Source: Acinetobacter lwoffii (lineage in GTDB: Bacteria > Pseudomonadota > Gammaproteobacteria > Pseudomonadales > Moraxellaceae). From it: 50,423 bases of DNA. The notes beneath the pieces were generated by a model that had not been told where the DNA came from, made no database searches, and saw only the letters and a program-made list of their open reading frames with translations. The position numbers were made by a program, and so were the translations under genes. The stretch covers positions 1 to 50,423 of the forward strand of contig NZ_DCLL01000019.1 in assembly GCF_002321025.1 (NCBI RefSeq). Direction: 5' to 3'. Every line of letters begins with the position of its first letter. Within the stretch, counting starts at the first letter, position 1. Of this stretch, positions 1 to 9,200 are shown in pieces.

Positions 1-60
1 TTTTATGTCGAACTCAGGTTAGGATAAAAATCCAGCAAGCTTCCTATAAAAAAATCAGGA

Positions 61-101
61 TATAAAAAAGCCTTGTAGTCTCTCCCAAAACTACAAGGCT
101 T
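61..101 (-). terminator. Intrinsic terminator of the sRNA / recD 3' region
   Basis: A 12-bp perfect inverted repeat (68-79 with 90-101, AAGCCTTGTAGT and complement) is separated by 10 nt. On the minus strand it is followed by TTTTTTATA. There is no T-run on the plus side, so it acts on minus-strand transcription. Confidence 0.85.
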
Positions 102-203
102 AGCGGCTGTAAGTTTCCTCTTTCACTTACTTCACTGTAAGTTCGCTGTCTACCGACATTATTATTATCATTATGCGATTATGCTCAACTTTCCGTGTTG
201 AGT
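61..203 (-). ncRNA. Candidate Rsm/Csr-type small RNA (CsrA-binding), downstream of recD
   Basis: Read on the minus strand, this stretch begins near a weak -10-like TACAAA (212-207). It would give an RNA of about 140 nt. The 5' hairpin (184-202) has a 6-bp stem, CUCAAC/GUUGAG, and a 7-nt loop, ACGGAAA. A second hairpin (109-130) has a GUAAGU/ACUUAC stem and the loop GAAAGAGGAA. The RNA ends in a 12-bp terminator hairpin (68-101) whose loop carries GGGAGAG, followed by six U. Exposed GGA motifs in loops are the signature of RNAs that titrate CsrA/RsmA. The GacA-like box just upstream (269-286) fits that reading. The start point, the function and even the existence of a discrete transcript are inference. 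The alternative is an unusually structured 3' end of the recD mRNA. Confidence 0.5.
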
Positions 204-268
204 TATTTTGTAGAACCAATCTTCTCAAAAACTGAGCAAAAGCTCTATGCGTCAATTTCCTGAATCCT

Positions 269-286
269 TGTAAGCTTTTACCTACA
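269..286. promoter_or_regulatory. GacA-type upstream activating sequence
   Basis: The 18-mer TGTAAGCTTTTACCTACA matches the GacA site TGTAAG-N6-CTTACA at 11 of 12 conserved positions. The dyad extends by two further bases on each side. It overlaps the recD stop codon. Its centre is about 75-80 bp upstream of the proposed start of the minus-strand sRNA. Binding by GacA is inferred; no gacA or gacS gene is in this window. Confidence 0.55.
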
Positions 287-2087
287 AGATTTGATTATTT
301 TTGCCAATTAAATTACTAGATTGTTCAATGATTTTTTGGCCCAAACCACTTTTCCGGGTAGTTCTGACACAAAGTGCCTGTGTAAAAGCATCACAATCCA
401 CCAGTAAACTGACCACTTTTTTGGCTCGAGTAATTGCAGTATAAATCAACTCTTTGCTCAATAAATTTTTTGCATATTGATCCAGCACCACGGCCGTATG
501 GGAAAATTCTGAACCTTGAGATTTGTGAATGGTCAGCGCAAAAGCGGTTTCAATACTTTTAGGTAAACGGGTGGCTAATACCCATTTTTCCAGACTCGGG
601 AAATACACTTCAAACTGACGTTGACCAGACTGCTCACGTAAAAAACAGATACCAATATCACCATTGGCCAGGCCCAACTGATAGTCGTTATAGCTCATCA
701 TGACGGGTCGTCCGACATACCAGTCGCCCTGTTTCAACTGACCTTGGGCTGCTAGAAAACGTTGCTCAATCTGTAGATTGATCTTGAGCAGCCCCAGATC
801 ACCAGAACGGATTGCCGTTAAAATACGGTAATCATCAAAAGTTTTGACCACCTGTTGCACATAGTGTTCAAAATCAGCTGAGTTTCGTTCTGTTTTTATG
901 GCCTGTACATAAGCCTGATAACCATACATCAGCTGGTCATAATACTGATTCAAATTATGCGCGGTCTGTTCGGCACCAGCGAGCAGGTATTGTAACTGCA
1001 ACTGGTCGATCTTCACCTGATCCAAATCGATCGCCTGTAACTCACTGGCTGCCACAATCTGCTGCTCAAATTTCTGCAAGACGTGAGAAGGCTGATGATT
1101 CTGCTGGATAAACTCCGCCATTGCGCCAATCCTGGCTCCAGGCGCAAAACGCCGCGTGGTGATTAAATTGACCCGGTTATCTTCCAGAGTCGCTACTTGC
1201 TGTAAATCTGCCAATACCGTTCCCACATCCACAGAGGCCAGCTGATCTGCATCACCGAGTAAAATCAGCCGTGCATGAGACGGTACGGAGGCCAGTAACA
1301 TCTGTGACAGGTTTAAATCCAGCATCGAGGCTTCGTCGACCACGATCACATCATAAGGCAGAGGCTGCTTGGCATGAAAGCGTGGCTGTCCGCGAGTGCC
1401 CAGACCCAATAAGCGATGCAGGGTGACCGGTTGTAACTGTTTTAATTGTTCTAGCTCAAACTGTTGTAACGCTTCACTGTGCAAGGCTTTTTGCAGTGCT
1501 TCTTTCATGCGCTGTGCGGCCTTTCCGGTAGGTGCTGCCATGGCAATCCGGATATTTGGCAAGGCTTCATGCAGGACCGCAATCATATGCGCCAAGGTAT
1601 AGGTTTTACCGGTACCCGGACCGCCGCTAATAATATTCAGCGCCTGCCGCGCAACCATTTCCAGTGCCAATTTTTGCTGTGGATCTGACAATAAATTGCG
1701 ATCACGTTCGGATAAATCAATAGCGGCAACCGGTTGGGCTTTAATCCGAGCAATATGTGAGGCTACTGCCTGTTCCAGTTGCCAATAGCGGTACAGATAT
1801 AAATGCTGATCTACAAAAATAAATGGTGCAATTCCTGCACCCTGCTGACGGCGGTCTAGAACCAGATTATGCAATAAGGCAACCTGCTGAGGATCAACTT
1901 CGATACAGCTATCCCCTGCCTGTATCGCCTCAAGCAGTTGCTGAATCAAGAATTTTGCTGCCGGATCAAATGTAGCCGTACTAAACGGCGGCTGACACAA
2001 ATAGTCAATCCAGGCCATTAAATTGGAGTCTTGCTGCGACACGTGATTCTGCTCATTTTCCACACAGTTATCCTCAAAGTTATCCAC
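282..2087 (-). CDS. recD: Exodeoxyribonuclease V alpha subunit RecD
   Basis: This is the 5'-3' helicase subunit of RecBCD, which processes double-strand ends for RecA-dependent recombination. The product has 601 residues, close to E. coli RecD. The Walker A motif GGPGTGKT lies near residue 155, followed by the Walker B-type VVDEASMLD, LLGDADQLASV, and the C-terminal motifs IHKSQGSEF and YTAITRAK of superfamily 1 helicases. The start is a GTG at 2087. It lies 47 bp after recB, so the gene is the last of the recC-recB-recD operon. The first codons coincide with a DnaA-box-like sequence (TTATCCACA on the plus strand, 2080-2088). Confidence 0.95.
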   Translation of the reverse strand: MDNFEDNCVENEQNHVSQQDSNLMAWIDYLCQPPFSTATFDPAAKFLIQQLLEAIQAGDSCIEVDPQQVALLHNLVLDRRQQGAGIAPFIFVDQHLYLYRYWQLEQAVASHIARIKAQPVAAIDLSERDRNLLSDPQQKLALEMVARQALNIISGGPGTGKTYTLAHMIAVLHEALPNIRIAMAAPTGKAAQRMKEALQKALHSEALQQFELEQLKQLQPVTLHRLLGLGTRGQPRFHAKQPLPYDVIVVDEASMLDLNLSQMLLASVPSHARLILLGDADQLASVDVGTVLADLQQVATLEDNRVNLITTRRFAPGARIGAMAEFIQQNHQPSHVLQKFEQQIVAASELQAIDLDQVKIDQLQLQYLLAGAEQTAHNLNQYYDQLMYGYQAYVQAIKTERNSADFEHYVQQVVKTFDDYRILTAIRSGDLGLLKINLQIEQRFLAAQGQLKQGDWYVGRPVMMSYNDYQLGLANGDIGICFLREQSGQRQFEVYFPSLEKWVLATRLPKSIETAFALTIHKSQGSEFSHTAVVLDQYAKNLLSKELIYTAITRAKKVVSLLVDCDAFTQALCVRTTRKSGLGQKIIEQSSNLIGKNNQIL

Positions 2088-2134
2088 AGGATAATTTCAT
2101 GTTTAATCTCTATATATCTTATAAAATCGCAAAA

Positions 2135-5100
2135 TCATGCTGATTTTTTCTGCTCAAAATAGCCCAGTATTTGATCCAGTTTTTCTATAAATTCAGAGTC
2201 CGGTTGCCAATGATAGGCTCCTTGCTGGACCTGTCCCTTCATCCCACGTAAATACAGATAGGTCGCGCCGCCCAAGTGCTGCTGAATCGAATAAGTCTGC
2301 ATATTGGCACTCAGGTACCGATGCAGCGCCACCAGATACAAAGCGGCCTGCAACCAGTAACTGGACTGGCTCATATTCTGCTGAATGGCTTCAGCACTAT
2401 AGTGCTGCTGATCAGGTCCGAGGAAGTTACTTTTATAATCGGCAATATGGTAGCGCTGGCCATCGAAATACACCAGATCGATGGAACCGGTCAGATAACG
2501 TGCCGACTTGGCCTCATTAAAATCGCTCATGATCATGTCATGTTCGAGAAAAAGCTGATGGATTTGCCGAATCTGCAAAGGGGCATCGGTCAAGGACAGA
2601 TAAAAAGGGAATTCTGAAAGATACTGTTTAGCCTCCAGCTGTGCCAAGGCAAAATCTGCCTGAATCGGAGTGGCCAGAATGTCATGTACCCAGTCATGCA
2701 TCAGGTTCAGCAAAATATCTTCTGTGATCTCGTCCAGCAAGCCATCAAATGCAGTCTGGAAAATATTGTCCACATTCAGTGATTCAGTACTTGCAGGGCG
2801 TGTGAGCTGAGCCACTTCCTGTTCAAAAAACTGGATAAAGGAGTCATCCTCCAGCCCATCGAAATACACTCGAAACTGACCTAAAAATTCCAGCAGAGCT
2901 GAACGCTCGAGCTGTTGTGCCGAGTGAAACAGCTGCTGCCATTGCTGGCGATAAACTTCACTTTGGTCATGCAGGCGAATTCCGGTCAATAACTTATAGT
3001 TCAGGCTGGACAATACGCGCTGCATACTATGACGCAATTCCTCGGCTTTGAAATCTGCCTGAGCTGTGGCCTGAAACAAGGTTCGCAGATTCACCACAGC
3101 GGCCTGATAATGCAGGGAAAAAGCCTGTTCCAGTACACTACGTATATGAAAAGCCTGTTCAAATTTTTCTTTCATTTCCTGCCAGATTTGCGGTGCGGTA
3201 TTTTTAAAACGGCGCCGGATTTCCAGATTCCAGTAACTGCTGTCCTGAAAATCAATATGTTCAAAAATGCTGTGCAAGAATGTTCCGGCTACGGTGCCTT
3301 TAGGAAAATTCAGCCTAATCCAGTCTAAAGGCACAGCTGCTGGCTGTTCTTCCAGACCGGTAAAATGAATTTCATCGGCAGCACTGTCGGGCTGTTCATA
3401 AGCCGTGACCAGATCGTCCTGCAAGATATGTCCATGTAGCTGATGCTGTGACAAAGCCGTAAAACTGGTTTTGGTTCGCGGATAAAACTGCCGCTCTGGC
3501 AAAGGTTGCGCCCGCATGTCGACCTGATGATGGTTCGACTGCTCGACCAGGCGCGGTGGCTCCTGAGACAGAGGCGGCTCGACCAGACTTAAAGCATGTT
3601 GAAACAGTTGATCTCCCTGACCACGCCAGAAGGCCAGCCCGGAATCAGACTGTGCGTTCTGGTCCTGCAGCATGGCATATACCCGGTGACTGGCACGGGT
3701 CAGCGCCACATACCAGAGTCGGTGGTTTTCGGCAGCATTACGCGCTGCATTCTGCAGAATCGCCTGCTCATGTAAATTCTTGTGATTCACTGCAATCACC
3801 CGGGATTGTTCCAGGATGTTGTCCTGTTCAGGCGCAGACAGGGAAAAATTCAGATTGCCTTTATTCACATCAAAAGCAGCATCTGCTCCCAATAAAAACA
3901 CCACTTTAAATTCCAGCCCTTTGGAGGCATGAATGGTCATCAGCTGCACCCCATGATCCCCAGACAGCTTGCGTTCTTTTTCGCTGTCCTTGCCTGAAGG
4001 TGACTGAAGCTGGCGCAAATACCAGTGATAGAGTTTTTGCGCCCCCTGATAATATTCACTCTGCTGGCTCAGCATCTCGGTCAGATGGCGCAGATTGACC
4101 ACCACCCGCTCATTGTCCAGACTTTGACTGGCCACCAGATTGGTCCAGACCTGAAACAGGTTCAGTGCATAATTCCAGGCGGTCAAAAAGCCTTTCTCAA
4201 ACCACATTTCCCGAATTATATCCAGATCCGCAATATAGCGACTGAGGCCTTCACTCTGGCTTTGCAAATCAATCAGTTTTTTCAGATTGAAGCCCAGCAG
4301 ACGGGTTAGTAAAGCCCGCTTGACCTTGGCCTCATTGAAAGGATCCATAATCGCCGTCAATACGGCCGCGACATCCTGAGCGATGGTACTGGCAAACACG
4401 CTCTGTTTGGATTCTTTATAGGAGGGAATGCCCATACGCTGCAGACGCTGCTTCACCTGTTCCAGAGCAAAATGCCCAAATCCCAACACGGCAATATCAT
4501 CTGCGCTCAGGCTTTGCTGATGCTCTTGCTGCTGAAAGTACAGTTGCTGCTGGGCAGACTGATTCAGCAATGCACGGATTTTCCAGGCCACCTGGTCTGC
4601 CTCCAGGTCCGATTCACCTAGCTGAATCCATCGTAAAGGCTGCGGGTTGATCCTGCCCATATCGACCAGATCTGGATGCGGGCGACTACCGGCCTGAATC
4701 AAGGTGTACTGCACCTGTTCGCCAAAATCCATTTGCCGCTGGAACAGCGCATCAACCACTTCTACGAGTGGTTTGACTGACCGATGGTTCTGCATCAGGG
4801 TATATTCGCGGCCCTGTTTATGCAACACATCGGCATGTGCCTTGTTATAGGTGAGCATATCGCCGCCACGGAAACCGTAAATTGCCTGTTTCGGATCACC
4901 GACCATAATCATGCAGCCGGACTGCACCCGGTTGGCATCACGCCAGATCTTGGCCAGCAAATCATCCTGATCCTGATTGGTGTCCTGAAATTCATCGACC
5001 AGAATCAGCGGATAACGTGCCTGTACAAACTGGGCAAAACGCTGTCCCTGCTGGCCTTGCAATGCTTCCGCCAATGTACGAATTTGCTGGGAAAAAGTGG

Positions 5101-6259
5101 TTTCACCCTGCTGCTGCAAGGTTTGTGGCAAACGGGTCTGCACACTTTGAATAATATGAAATTCCAGATAGGTCGTAAGCTGTTGCAGCTGCTCATCCAG
5201 ATACTGTTTGACCTCACACAGCGCATCAATTGCCACGATCAGACTATGTTGCAAAATCAGCTGCTGCTCTGCATCCGGACAGCTTTTGTTAAAGACCTGA
5301 GTGGTCGGCTGGAAATCGGTTTTCTTGCGGCGCAAATGGCACAGATTCAGTAAAATCGGCTGCAATTCAGCATCAAAGAAACTCATGCCACCCTGATTTT
5401 TCAGGGCTGCGCTCCAGGTCATAAAGTTTTCACAAATTTCGGTTAACTTGGTCAAAAAACTCTTGTGAAAATACTTCGGACTTTCCTGACAATAACGCCG
5501 CATGACGGCAAGATCATGCTCCTGAATACTCACTAATTGACTGATGCAGGCTTCCAATTTGTTCAGGTCACATTCAGCCAGTTCGATCTTGCGGAAATGC
5601 TGCTTGCTGAAATTCAGGGCATCACGCACCAGCCCGGTATAATGCTCCACCGGTTTCAGCAGATTTTGAACATACAGATGATTGACCATATATTGCGGCT
5701 GCTGCTGAATCCAGTCACGCAGCACATCATGAATCAGCTGCTGAATATACAGATCCTGATCTTCGGTCAGTTCTGCACGTTCAATCTTGCCACTTTCAAA
5801 GGCAAATTCACGTAACAGTTTCTGGCTAAAGCTGTCCAGGGTGCCGACAAACAGTTCATCCAGCTGGTTTAGCACCAGACGTAAACGGCGACGGGCATAA
5901 TCCAGCCGTGAACCATAATCTTTCAGTACCTGCTGAAATAAAGGATCGGTTTCATTCTGGATTTTTGCTGCGATTTCAACTGAATTGAGCTGCTGATGAC
6001 GCTGGATATAAGCCAGCGTTTCCTCGACGCGAAGCCGTACCCGGTTTTTCAGTTCAGCCGTGGCCTTACGGGTAAATGTCGTCGCAATCACCTGATGCGG
6101 ATAATACTGGTCCAGAAAAATCCGCACCATCAGACTGGATAGCGTATAGGTCTTGCCGGTGCCTGCCGAGGCTTCAATCCAGTGTAGGCCCCGAAACTTC
6201 ATGTCCTGAATCGGATTGGTAGAAATGGCTCTTTGCGTCTGCTGCTTTAAGAAAGTCAT
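2135..6259 (-). CDS. recB: Exodeoxyribonuclease V beta subunit RecB
   Basis: This is the 3'-5' helicase and nuclease subunit of RecBCD. The product has 1374 residues, about 190 longer than E. coli RecB. The Walker A motif (ASAGTGKT, residues 30-37) opens the UvrD-like helicase. LILVDEFQDTNQDQ, MVGDPKQAIYGFRGGD, TIHASKGLEFKVVFLLGAD and LWYVALTRAS are further helicase motifs. The C-terminal nuclease is intact: GSIDLVYFDGQ followed by ADYKSN near residue 1270 gives the metal-binding Asp and catalytic Lys. It starts 4 bp after the recC stop, so the two are translationally close. There is no ptrA gene between recC and recB, unlike in E. coli. Confidence 0.96.
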   Translation of the reverse strand: MTFLKQQTQRAISTNPIQDMKFRGLHWIEASAGTGKTYTLSSLMVRIFLDQYYPHQVIATTFTRKATAELKNRVRLRVEETLAYIQRHQQLNSVEIAAKIQNETDPLFQQVLKDYGSRLDYARRRLRLVLNQLDELFVGTLDSFSQKLLREFAFESGKIERAELTEDQDLYIQQLIHDVLRDWIQQQPQYMVNHLYVQNLLKPVEHYTGLVRDALNFSKQHFRKIELAECDLNKLEACISQLVSIQEHDLAVMRRYCQESPKYFHKSFLTKLTEICENFMTWSAALKNQGGMSFFDAELQPILLNLCHLRRKKTDFQPTTQVFNKSCPDAEQQLILQHSLIVAIDALCEVKQYLDEQLQQLTTYLEFHIIQSVQTRLPQTLQQQGETTFSQQIRTLAEALQGQQGQRFAQFVQARYPLILVDEFQDTNQDQDDLLAKIWRDANRVQSGCMIMVGDPKQAIYGFRGGDMLTYNKAHADVLHKQGREYTLMQNHRSVKPLVEVVDALFQRQMDFGEQVQYTLIQAGSRPHPDLVDMGRINPQPLRWIQLGESDLEADQVAWKIRALLNQSAQQQLYFQQQEHQQSLSADDIAVLGFGHFALEQVKQRLQRMGIPSYKESKQSVFASTIAQDVAAVLTAIMDPFNEAKVKRALLTRLLGFNLKKLIDLQSQSEGLSRYIADLDIIREMWFEKGFLTAWNYALNLFQVWTNLVASQSLDNERVVVNLRHLTEMLSQQSEYYQGAQKLYHWYLRQLQSPSGKDSEKERKLSGDHGVQLMTIHASKGLEFKVVFLLGADAAFDVNKGNLNFSLSAPEQDNILEQSRVIAVNHKNLHEQAILQNAARNAAENHRLWYVALTRASHRVYAMLQDQNAQSDSGLAFWRGQGDQLFQHALSLVEPPLSQEPPRLVEQSNHHQVDMRAQPLPERQFYPRTKTSFTALSQHQLHGHILQDDLVTAYEQPDSAADEIHFTGLEEQPAAVPLDWIRLNFPKGTVAGTFLHSIFEHIDFQDSSYWNLEIRRRFKNTAPQIWQEMKEKFEQAFHIRSVLEQAFSLHYQAAVVNLRTLFQATAQADFKAEELRHSMQRVLSSLNYKLLTGIRLHDQSEVYRQQWQQLFHSAQQLERSALLEFLGQFRVYFDGLEDDSFIQFFEQEVAQLTRPASTESLNVDNIFQTAFDGLLDEITEDILLNLMHDWVHDILATPIQADFALAQLEAKQYLSEFPFYLSLTDAPLQIRQIHQLFLEHDMIMSDFNEAKSARYLTGSIDLVYFDGQRYHIADYKSNFLGPDQQHYSAEAIQQNMSQSSYWLQAALYLVALHRYLSANMQTYSIQQHLGGATYLYLRGMKGQVQQGAYHWQPDSEFIEKLDQILGYFEQKKSA

Positions 6260-6263
6260 ACGG

Positions 6264-9200
6264 CTATTTCACCCATTCCAGATGTTGATGAATCGGCGCA
6301 TACAGGCCATGGGCAAAATCATGACAGCAGTTTTGCAAGGCCAGATCCGGATCCTGATCCTGCAAAATAAATTGCCAGTCTTGATGCAGCAGACTGGATT
6401 CATCCGAAGCCAAAGGTTTGACACTCTCATAGCTGTTGTTCCAGGCCTTTAGCAATTCCGGCATTTCCACAATAGTCATTTTACCCTGTTCATTCTCGGC
6501 CCACTGCCACTCTTTTTTCATCAGTAATTCTGCCGGCAAGACCAGCGGCTGCTGTTGACCAATTTCCCAGGCCTTTAACCAGAGCTGCAAATACTCATGT
6601 GCCTTGCTCGAACTCAAGCCAGAAAACTTCAGGGTTTTATTACTGAAAATGACAATGCGCTCCAGTTCTGGTGAGCGTGCATCGTCATTCAAGTAAGCCA
6701 GCCATAGCAGATACTCCAGCCAGATCTGGGCACGGCGTTTTTCCGAGGCCGAAGAGGATTGCATACTCAGCCAGTAGCTGCTGTGTGGAACCTGAGGCAC
6801 GTTTATATGAATGATCAGTTCAGGACTGAACTGCAGGGATTGTTGGGTGACTGGCGTCAGTTCTTTGCCCAACTGTAGCAAACGTTCTTGCAATAACTGC
6901 TGTTCCTGCTGGCTGCCCAGCCAGGTGGCTTGCTGGGTTTTGCCCACCGGCAAACGGTCTAGCATCAGGTTTGGCTCAATCTCCTGCTCTTGTTGTAACA
7001 GGAAATCCCGCACCTGATACTGTTCCAGCTTGTTCAATAATAAGGGTTCCCGGGAACTCGGCAAATCGGCATAGCGAATCGTGGAAACCCCGACACTTTT
7101 CAGGAATAGACGTGCCGGGAAAATCATATCGCGGATCCATTCATCACCTTTGAGTACCCGGATTTCTTTTTGTTCTAGTGCCGGATAATGTGCATTAATC
7201 CAGCTGCTGCGTTTGCCTTCGGCGCTGCGGATATATTCTGCCACTGCAAACCACTGATCCTGATAACGTGGTGTCTGCATATCTGCGAATCCGGCCGGAT
7301 CAAAAGGCTGCAAGGGATGTACATGATAAAGCTGCTGGATATGTTGAGCGACCGATAGACCATGAATATCCACCATCGGATCGACTTCGACATCCGGCTG
7401 TTCAGACTGGCAGATCAGCGCGATATGTTGAACCAGTTCCTGCAAGGCAGTGGATGGATCGCGAGCCTCACCATCCTCCAGATCAAAGCCATTATAGAAC
7501 AGCCATAGATTTTCCTGTGCCAGCAGCAAGGCATCCAGAAAGGCGCCCTGCTCGTCATCCAGACGGGAACGGTCACCGAGTTGCGGCTTCAGGCTGCGCA
7601 TCAGGTCAAACGGAACCTGTTGATTACGGCTCGGAAATTTACCGCTATCCAGATTCAGCATCACCACCAGTTTATAAGGCAATGGCCGGATCTGACCAAT
7701 CTGGCTAAAAGTAATCTGTCCGGTCGGTTCGGCCTGATCCAGCTGCATCTCCAGGGTATTCTGAATTTCTTCCAGCACATAAGGCAGAGGCAGACTGAGT
7801 GCCACCAGTTCCTGACTGGCATGAGGATCATCCTGGTCATGATAATCGGCCAAGGTCAGCATCCGCATTTGCTTGTCGATAATCTCGGCAACGGTTTTGA
7901 GCGATTCCACGCCAGCATCACGGAACTCGTTCAGATCGGCGCGCAGATATTCCAGCCAGGTTTTGACTGGCGTGCGCTGTCCGGTTTCATGCAAAGTCAG
8001 CCAGTCACGGCGCTCTACCAGATCCTGATAAATCCGGATCAGGGTGGATATCAAGGGAAAATCACTGGTCAGAACCTTGGCATAACTCAAGGTATCCTGA
8101 AATAGGGTATGTTCAGGAATCGCCAGACCCAACGCCAGACGGTCCAGCGCGAATTTAAAGCTAAACCGGTAATCCTCATCGCCTGCGCTCAGGCTTTGCT
8201 GTAAATGCTGCTGGTCCAGTCCACGCTTGAAGCCAGCATCTGTCAGCAACTGCAACATCCGTTCTACCTGACTATAGTCCAGACCATAATACTGCTGGGT
8301 GGCATTCAGGCTGAGCCAGTCGGCGAAGTCCTCAATACTGAAACGGCGCCGTACCCACTGAATCCGGCCCAGTACCGCGCGCCAGGCATTACTGACATCC
8401 AGACGCGACACCCCGGCAATCTGGATCGGTAAATACAGGTTATCTTTCTGCAGGCGTTTGCTGCCGGTTTCGCGCTCACGCGGTGGTGGCGCAAAGACAC
8501 TACGAATTGCCGGTTCGAGTTCTTTCAAACTTGGCGTCAACACCAGAATATCACTCGGCTGACGCGGCACGTCATTCGTATCTTGAGCCAGCCAGTGAAT
8601 CAGCTGTTCTTTGAGGACTTCCAGCTGACGTAATGAAGAATGACAGACATGAATCTGTACCGAATCATCATCAGGGCTTAAAGCATATTGATGCTGTTCA
8701 GGTTCCAATAAATACAGGATATCCGACTGGATTTTGGCCAGCAGCCTGTCCTGATATTCATCGACAAAGACATCGGCCCAGAGACCCTCTTCCCCCGAAG
8801 ACAGTTTAGAGAGTAGAGAAAAATGATCCCGTGCCTGCTTGCCGAATCGGGTCAGGAGCGGATGCCGCGATTCCCGGTCTTCGGCATTAAAGTTCAGCTG
8901 CTTGATCCTGAAGTCTTTTATTTCCGCATCATTCGGTTTACGTTGACGGGTCTTTTCAAAACGCTGAATAAAGCGCTCTTCCCGCTGCAAATCAAACCTG
9001 GCTTTCCAGTCCGGATCGACACTGTCGGCCCAGTATTCCTGCGAGGGGTTGAAGTGAAAAATATAGATATCAATGTATTGCCCCAAACGGCGTAAAAAAT
9101 CCAGCTGGCTGGGTGGCAGTTCCAGCAGGCTAAATACCACAATCTGGGCCGGTAGTCGTTTTAGAGCCTGGGCGCGGGTTTCTGCATTCTCCAGCCGCTC

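Noticed and set aside
184..210. Hairpin CTCAAC/GTTGAG followed by TTATTTT as a plus-strand terminator
   Set aside because: It could end a plus-strand gene from the left, but its loop GGA on the minus strand and its place between a GacA-like box and a minus-strand terminator fit the sRNA better. The plus role is not excluded.
4784..5353. Plus-strand 189-residue open frame inside recB
   Set aside because: It lies antisense to recB over well conserved helicase sequence and has no ribosome-binding site, domain or membrane pattern of its own.
7268..8105. Plus-strand open frames (146 and 174 residues) inside recC
   Set aside because: They are antisense shadows of the RecC coding sequence with no recognisable protein features.
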